From the NCBI GenBank assembly GCA_030015575.1, contig CM057349.1, forward strand, positions 259,651,077-259,715,076: a stretch of DNA of 64,000 nucleotides. Direction: 5' to 3'. Under the pieces are notes generated by a model. That model was given only the letters and a program-made list of their open reading frames with translations, was not told the origin of the DNA and made no database searches. A program made the position numbers and the translations under genes. Below are positions 56,641 to 64,000 of the stretch, one piece after another (position 1 is the first letter of the stretch; each line of letters begins with the position of its first letter). The stretch is from Agapanthus africanus (Eukaryota; Streptophyta; Magnoliopsida; Asparagales; Amaryllidaceae).

Positions 56641-57571
56641 ACGTCATTCGGATGTCATGTGATGGGATACATTGCTTGGGAGACTCCAGATATGAGTATA
56701 GCCGTTGGAGCGCAGTCTATGCAGCCACGAAGAGACGAGTCCGAATCAATCGACATTAGAGAAAAATGGAGCAAGTGGTTCGTACGAGATCTTGATGAGA
56801 TGACATTCCACTCCGTTGACATCAGAGATGTGATACACATGCAGAGGCGTTGTATATGGATATATCTTCCAGAAGGAGTCGCGATGAGTATGCAGCCGTT
56901 CCGGAACAAGAAACAGATTTAGTAAAAGATGATGACTTCCGAGCAGTTCGGCAGAAATGAGATTTAGGAGAGACCTCGACAGAACCTTTCTGGAATACAA
57001 TACGAGAAGACTTGGACCAAGGATCGGTCATATTACGCACACCCAGTGGGCCAGAGTTCGGTATCTTCAACGAGACATGTTATGAATGACCATGACAGTT
57101 GGCCAGAGATCTTTAGAGGATGTGCCAGAGTGGGACTGTTTCTGCCATCTTTGATTTCGGTATTTTGGGCGATTTATTTGCATGATTGAGATTTTGTGCA
57201 CCACAGTTGCACTTGACTTCGATTTGATGTCATTCAAGATGCTGATTTTGATTTCATGCCTATGGTATGCATGTGATTTGACTGTGTTTTTGGCAAAGAT
57301 TTCATGCACTTTTAGTATTTTGATTCGATTTTGTGCACACAGATACATATGGTTGTGAGATTATATACCACGGTATACCTGATTTGGATTGAGATGCGTT
57401 GTATACCGTCGATTTCGATTGTGATATTCGATATTTGTTTTCGTGCACCTTGTGCACTTGACTTAGAGTCTTGCGCATATTTGACGTGCTTGATGCGATT
57501 TTGGTGCACACCAGATGCACTAAATCGATATTCTTCGTGCATATCAGATGCACCCGATATTGCTGTCAGGC
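56641..57571. other. Unassigned sequence with GTGCAC repeats
   Basis: No family recognised. An open frame from 56599 to 56922 starts in the copia leader and has no known motif. From about 57190 to 57560 the sequence is a loose array of units built on GTGCAC and TTGACTT (for example GTGCACCTTGTGCAC at 57444), rich in TTTGATTT. It may be a decayed gypsy internal region. Confidence 0.35.
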
Positions 57572-59718
57572 TGTAGGGATGCTAGGCACTGCCACAAGGG
57601 TCTACGAGGCATCAACCATGCCTGATTTAAAATTTAGCCATGCCGAACAACCCAAAGTCGGATCTTTAAACTAGAGTTTAGTGAAAACAAGCATGTTAAA
57701 CTCTTTAACACTAAGTGAGAGGGATTACAACCTTTGTAGATCCGGTCATTCACTTCTTAGGCTCCGTGTTGAGGTCCCTTCGCTGCGATCATTGTGTTCC
57801 GGACTCTAGAGAGGCTTCACAAAGAGAAAGATGCAGTCTTGCTTCCGATCTTCGATAACATAGATGATCTACCTTGAAGTTTCATTAACACAAGCGAACA
57901 CTCACTAAATGAAGTGAACACCTTCATCTAAATGGCAAGGGTAGATGAGGATGGTGAAGTAGGATTTTTGCTCTCTTTTATTTTTTTATTCTCACTCTTT
58001 TTCATCACTTGGAAAAAAGCTAGAAAGCTTTTTCCATGAAAGAAGGAAGAAGAAGATGAATAATTATTGTTCACCTTTTGTGATGAATAATGAAAAGATA
58101 AATATGATGAATAATGCAACCATGGTCAACTAAACCCATGTAGAGAATTAACTAGGGCTAGGGATTGGGTTGGGTTAAAGCATGAGTCATTTGAAAATAT
58201 CTTTGCAAAAACAAAAGAAAACCTTCTAGAATCATCAAGAAGGAACTAACCCAAAACAAACCCTAACCTTGTTTAATCTCCACTAAACATGTTGCATTAG
58301 TTATCATATCATGTTACAATATTATATATCATATATATAATATTTATCGTAACAATATAAAATAATACAATTAATATATATCGTATATATATCAATGTAT
58401 TACCCGAGTGAGAAAAAGAATCTTTTAGTGGGCTAATATTAGTTAATGTAATTTAATATATCAAATATATTATTATACATTAAATTATCGAATCAACACT
58501 TGATCCGACAATCTGGCTATATCGCATATAACCGACTAATACGATGACCCGTCTATATCACATATACCCGGCTGATATCAAATATCGCGAGAATAGAATA
58601 CAGTATCTCATATCGCATTATCCTCGGTCCTGCACATATCACATATGTTCCCCTACTCCATTTTGCCTGAGTCAAGAAACCTCTGTGTAGGACTCTAAAG
58701 AATCGTCAATACGCCGGCAGTAGGTGATGATCATATCAAACACCCACAAGCTGCAAGCGGTCAACTAAACGTAACAGCTACCCAGGTATTGAGCGCTCAG
58801 AAGATCAACAAGCAAGCATGTACTCTCTCCCGTGAATCCAATCAGTAACACTCCCGTACAGTCCGGTCTCGTCGTTTGATATGTCGCATATCTCGCCTAG
58901 GGGTGGTATACGTCGGACCCCAGTAGCTTGATAAGTCGTGTCGATATAAGGTCTATAACAGTTCGAGAAACTATTGATAACACTTACCAGTAAATCTCAG
59001 CAATCCTGGCCAGGGATTTCCAGTTATAGCCAATCGAACACAGCACAACATCAACTCCCTATACCGGGAGAGACGAATCCCCTCCTATTGCTCATTGCCT
59101 CCATGTGATTCGGGACTTTACCCAAAAGCCACCTTTTTGCACGCCCTCTTGGACGTGGTATGATGGAAATCAAAGCACAGTGGGAATCACACAAGACTCT
59201 ATGACGATCTCGGGTCAACAGACTACTCTGTACCAGTATCACCGGAGAACTGCCATCTGACGTGAGGTATAATACTATCTGGGAGTTCTCGGTGAGTCCG
59301 TCCAGTGTACCCAGTCTCTACTGAGCACTCGTACACCATCCTTGATGTCAAACACCGATGGATATGGGATCATCAATCGCCCATCATATGGGTCAAGATG
59401 CGTATACGCTAGTCTACTCTGGTGTATCGATGCCCTGTCTCGATACACCCTCGACTAGGAACAGTTATAGGATATACTCGTCGACTACCGTGGCCCCACT
59501 AGTATGATCTCATCATAGTCCCAGTAGTCGAGTACAGATCCTAAGGGCTTTATCAACATGTAACATAGAGACAATCATAGTACATGTTAAGATAAAGTAC
59601 AACCATATAGCATACTATCATGTCGAGCAAGAAAGTCCTCCCTATATATGTCCAAGCATCCATTACAATATACATCATATGTACAGTAATGGCCTCTAGG
59701 GCATACATATAACTAACA
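57572..59718 (-). repeat. 3' LTR of element D
   Basis: TGTAGGGATGCTAGG at 57572 to AACTAACA at 59718; 2147 bp, closely similar to the LTRs of A and B. Confidence 0.9.
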
Positions 59719-59732
59719 ATCTTCCACTTGCA
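59719..59732 (-). other. Polypurine tract of element D
   Basis: The sense strand reads TGCAAGTGGAAGAT; one G of the usual GGGAGA has changed to A. Confidence 0.85.
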
Positions 59733-62630
59733 CTAGGGCCATCTGTTGTGGTATAACATACCCAACAATTAGCTGTGGTTGAAATATCTCATACTCAACC
59801 ATCCTATAAGAGTCTCTACTGGGAAAAAGGCCTTTGTGAGTGGATCCGCGCTGTTGTCCTCTGTGTCTACTCTCCTAACCTCGATCTCCCTGGAGATAAA
59901 CCATCTCCGTGATCACGTGATACTGCCTAAGAATTATATCCGGATTTCTGATGGGACGGGGGTTCCTTGGCATAAGCCACAACTCTATTGTTACACAATG
60001 GTAGAAACGAAGTTCATCTCATGAACTTATATATCCAGACTGCCTCTCTGGTAGCATCCTTGGTAACGATGTATCTTGCCTTTAATAGTCTAGTAAGTCA
60101 CGGTTTCTAGCTTGGAACTCTTCCAACATACCGTCCCTCCACTGAGGGTAAAGACAATGTCTGCCACTGACATTCAGTCATCCTTATCACCCTGGAACCT
60201 TTCCAGTGATTCTCCCCAGGATCGATTGATACCATCTCACTACAACTAGTGAGTATCTTAACATCCAATTAGATCTATCTCATAGATCCAAAACCCAGGA
60301 TTTAGGAGGTATCATTTTGATCCTTTATAGAGAATCCTTGTGATAAGCGGAGATTGACCGAGCGTAGCATAGGAAACTCCTTCCCTATCAAGAGTATGTC
60401 ATCCACGTACTCTACGAGGTCACCACCATACTCTCTACTACCTTTTTGTATATACTAGGTTCATCTACCATTTTGATGAAGTCAAACTCTTTGACTACCA
60501 CATCAAAACAGACGTTCCAACTCCGCGATGCCTGCTTTATCAAATAAAACATCTTGCACACGTTTCCACTGCTCCCACTTTCTACGAAGCCCTCTGGCTG
60601 TGTACTTATAGACGCTCTCTTCCAAATCATCATTTAGAAAAGCTGTCATGACACCTAACCGCCAGATATCGTAGTCATAGTATATAGCTGTGGCAAGTAG
60701 GATCTGGATGGACTTAAACATAGCTTTGGAAGTCTCAACTCTTCCATGTACACCAAGTAATCTTCTTAAGACATATACTTGCTCCTGATGGGGATTTAAC
60801 CCTTCAGATAAAGCAACCAAAGTCCATACTTTGTTGGTGTATAAGGATTCCATCTCAGATTGATAAGCATCCAGTCATTCTTACAGAGTCTCACTCTTGA
60901 TGGCCAGCTTGAAACTAGTTGGGTCATCATCTCATGATGCAATCCTCGCTCCCACTGTCATAGAGAAACCGAAGTATCTCTCAGGTGGGTGAGGAACCCT
61001 ATTAGATTGGCGAAGAGGCTGAGGTTCGTTGGTTACTATTGAATCCTTTGGTTCTACCAAATCATCTGCTGTAGTTTGTATAGCTGGAACTCCTTCCAGT
61101 TCTACCTCATGACCAATAATTTCTTCACAAAAAATTCCCTTTCATAAAGGTGGCATGCTGAGAAACAAAACATCTTTTGTTCCTCGGTTAGGTAGAAGAT
61201 ATTCCCTTGCGTATGCTTGGGATATCCAACAAACTTCCACAGATCTGACTTTGCCTCGAGCTTGTCCGGATTTTGCTTTTAGACATAGGCCGGACAACCC
61301 CAAATCTTAACAAACTTAAGATATAGGCTCTTCCCATTTCATATCACATATGAAGTGGTAAGCAACTGATTTGATTGGAACCCTATTCAATAGGTATGCA
61401 GCTTCTCAAGTGCATAACTCCCAAAAGGAAATAGGAAACTCAGTAGTACTCATCATAGAGCACACCATATCACATAGGGTGCTATTGCTCCACCCCGATA
61501 TACCATCTGCTATGGTGTATACGGAGGAGTAATGCCGAGAGAGAATCTCATTCTCCTTTAGAATAGTCCAGGAATTCCGTGCTCAAGTATTCTCCTCCTT
61601 GATCTCATCAAAGGACATAATACTTATACCCGTTTTTTGGTTCTCTACTTCTTACTTATATTCTGTGAATATCTCAAAAGATTCAGACTTGTGTTTCAAC
61701 AGGAACATATTTCCGAATCTTGAGAGATCATCAAAGAATGTAATGAAGTACAAAGAACTAGTCTTAGTATGTGTAGACAGGGGACCATCATACATCATCA
61801 TGTATCAATCCCAAGAGTTCACTAACTCTTTCTCTGTTTCCAATAAACAGAGCTATGGTCATCGTATCTATGTGACATGACCAGCAAGTTTCACAAGATG
61901 TAAATTCAAACTAATTTAAATATGCATCTATATGTAACTTCAGCCAGTCGGGTCGCATTGATATGACCTAGTCTACAATGCCTCAAGAAGGATTTATTCA
62001 TTTCTGAACTCTTCCTCTTGTGTGTGTTCTGTACGTTAAGAACCGTGGTTTGATTTAGAACGTCTATGCTTTTAGATAACATGCCTGAACCGATCAACTC
62101 TTGATATAGGAAATGTTCAAAACATTATCCAACAATACAAAATTATATCCTTTCTTTACTAATAAAGAGATTGATATGATGTTGTATATCAGGTTCGGTA
62201 TCTAATAACATTCGTTCAGAATCAATGTATTCTGGTAATACAGGGCGATAGTGACCAACAGACTTGGCTGCAACACTTGCACCGTTTCTATCTCATGAAA
62301 CTTATCACCCGTTCTCAGTTCTCTACCTATCTGTAGCCCATGTAACAGATTACATATGCGGGATTCTGATCCGGTATCTCATACCCAAGACATAAAGGAT
62401 ACTGAGAAACAGTTCTATGTAATGAACACACCCGAAAATGATGCATCAGCATGCACTTTCTTTGTTTGGGCGGCACGGGAAATCTGGTATTCCTTAATTT
62501 CCTGCTCTGTCTTATAACAATTATAAGTTGGAGCGGGACCAACGTTCCCCAGCTCGGTATAACAAGCGGGTTCGGTCAATATATCCGTATTATTATCTTG
62601 ATTAAGGCGTGATATGGTCGCTACTTGGAG
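59733..62630 (-). pseudogene. Gag-less, decayed copia pol of element D
   Basis: Same structure as in A and B: splice-like tract, then 20-30 codons, knuckle remnant without Cys/His (TYNCYKTEQEIKEY), protease and integrase remnants (61600-62300), RT (60340-60860, EYVDDILLI kept) and RNase H remnants (59780-60130). The RT deletion between VETSKA and MFKSIQ is shared with A. Frameshifts leave no long product. Confidence 0.85.
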
Positions 62631-64000
62631 AGAGAGAGAAGAAGAAAACACTCAGCGTATGCTCTTGCAAGATTAGATTGGTTATCTAATATATCTAATC
62701 AGGATGTCTCCCACTGTTTTAGTCAAATCTTCCTTCAAACCATAAAAGGAAAGACTAGCCGGGATTAATTACACTCTACAAGTTCGCCAATTTTTCAGCC
62801 AGGCCAGTGCCGGTACTTTGAGGGAGGTTCCCCGTGCTTTCGCACGGACCTAATTAAAGTAAACCTCATTTTCCTAGGGGCGTAACCCCGTTAACACCTT
62901 TCTAGACACCTACTTGATCGGCTAATTGTAATGTGTAAAACTCTCCCAGAAGTAACTCTTACTCGCAGCGGGTATCGGGATCCAACTATCTCATAGAAGG
63001 TATGCAATCTCATTGCAAATTTCAACACTTGAAATTCCTAATAATATTTTACCCCTAGCAGCTATATGACCTTAACATGGTCAACAAATCATAAGTGCTA
63101 TTCAAGTTCAACCCGTCATTTCCCGATTGAATTAAACCCACCCGCACGACCCTTAACATAGTCAACAAAGTCGCACGACTACCCTAATCCAATCGCATCA
63201 TATGCTTATACAGATTAGCACTAATCAGCTACCGCACACTACGCCTTAACATAGTCAACAAACGTAGCACGGATACTAACTAGTACTTATCTGAAATGAC
63301 GGAGGGCTACGACAGGTTTTTAAGAAAACCCTTTGCGTAATGAACTTGACATCGTTGTAGAATCGAGTGATTTTAAATGGAATGTTTTTGAGGCCTTTTC
63401 TAGTTTTGCTAAAGAGGTCACTCCCGGTGAAGGGATCGTCGGCTCTTTCCTCATCGAATAAGGTGCTGGGTATATCATATATACCACTATGCAAAGCAAA
63501 AACTATAGAAACAATCAAAAGACAAACCGAGTGTGTAGCATCTGCTAGTTTCGTTAAAGAGGTCACTCCCGGTGAAGGGATCTCGGCTCTTTCCTTATCG
63601 AATAAGGTACTGGATGTTCTACAAGGAACACCGCTATGCAAAGCAAGAACTAGAGCTACCAGTTTTTGAACAAGTTTCTACAACATCTTAGGTTTCTTTT
63701 ATTTCATTAATCTCATTAATAAAGTCCCATTTTATTATGCTTCACAAGCATCACATTTGAAACGAAATCTGCAATATAACATATATCTCATATATATAAT
63801 ATAAACATTCGTCTCAGGCAGTAATATGATCTCATCACAGAACATTGCACCAGCAGAAAATATATGAAATATTGGATATACTAGGACGTCCGTGTTTTCA
63901 ATACGAGCCTGTATAAAACACGGATTCCACGGTCGCGTTGAATGGCCAAACCCACATCCCTAGACCCCTACGAGAGCGGCAAGTAACACTGCTAATTCTA
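62631..64000 (-). other. Leader of element D, partial
   Basis: Pyrimidine tract, AGTGGGAG tract (62710), CCGTGC-GAAA-GCACGG hairpin (62832-62847), three CCTTAACAT motifs (63070, 63151, 63244) and two copies of a segment of about 146 bp with TCCCGGTGAAGGGA (63422 and 63567). The motif spacing (81 and 93) matches the other elements. Confidence 0.8.
63070..63262 (-). repeat. Three spaced motifs, D variant
   Basis: CCTTAACATGGTCAACAA, then two CCTTAACATAGTCAACAA, at 63070, 63151 and 63244. The CCTT/AAGG stem is lost in all three copies of this element. Confidence 0.85.

Larger units (their letters stand above)
57572..64000 (-). mobile_element. Non-autonomous copia element D, cut by window end
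   Basis: 3' LTR (57572-59718), PPT, gag-less decayed pol and leader up to the window edge, all on the minus strand and in the same layout as B. The PBS and 5' LTR should lie about 1.5-3.5 kb beyond 64000. The left flank is CAGGC (57567-57571), the expected target duplication to look for on the far side. Confidence 0.88.

Noticed and set aside
56599-56922. 107-residue frame as a gene
   Set aside because: It begins in copia leader sequence and runs into unassigned DNA; no motif, and competing frames exist on the other strand.

Overview
This window reads as intergenic heterochromatin of a flowering plant with a large, repeat-rich nuclear genome. I see no host gene, rRNA, CRISPR array or bacterial-type operon. 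Almost every base falls in an LTR retrotransposon, a piece of one, or a junction between them. The lineage calls rest on protein motifs, on primer-binding sites of the plant initiator tRNA-Met type (TGGTATCAGAGC) or tRNA-Asp type (TGGCGCCGTTGCC), and on LTR termini. The species cannot be named from this sequence.

Layout. 1-3013 is a Ty3/gypsy (Tekay/Del-like) LTR on the minus strand, cut by the window edge. 3014-4243 is the 3' part of a similar LTR on the plus strand. 4244-6036 and 16489-18709 are two halves of an old, degenerate Ty1/copia element (J). It was split by the best-preserved element of the window, E (6037-16483, minus strand): LTRs of 2200 and 2189 bp, a perfect 5-bp target duplication GCATC, PBS, PPT and a gag-pol frame of 1317 codons broken by one UAG. 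E belongs to the Angela/BARE-1-like copia lineage. 18710-19244 is an E-type LTR scrap. Element A (19245-28856, plus), element B (29252-39622, minus, target duplication TAAAC) and element D (57572 to beyond 64000, minus) form a related family with complete PBS, PPT and LTRs but no usable gag and a wrecked pol. 39687-42590 (C) is an E-related internal fragment. 42591-46015 (F) is the 5' end of an Athila/Tat-type gypsy element with LTR, PBS, leader and truncated gag. 46131-49721 (G) is a single gypsy LTR that ends in a 111-bp snap-back. 49722-51150 holds copia leader and LTR pieces. 51151-56371 (H) is a 4.36-kb Tekay-like LTR with PBS and a decayed start of gag. 56372-57571 holds a copia leader fragment and unassigned sequence.

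How the parts relate. E supplies, or until recently supplied, the Gag, protease, integrase and RT/RNase H of the Angela-like system. A, B and D keep only the cis signals, yet B inserted recently: its LTRs differ at about 16 of 2208 positions by eye count. This fits trans-mobilisation by an E-like partner, as described for the BARE-2/BARE-1 pair. The long (2-3 kb) leaders carry structures that protein annotation does not explain: three evenly spaced short motifs that are alike within an element but differ between elements, a GAAA-loop hairpin, paired CCGCGG palindromes also present in gypsy element F, and a conserved pyrimidine-tract/AG just before gag. Two junctions, a split 178-bp palindrome and a 111-bp perfect inverted repeat, look like fold-back synthesis products.
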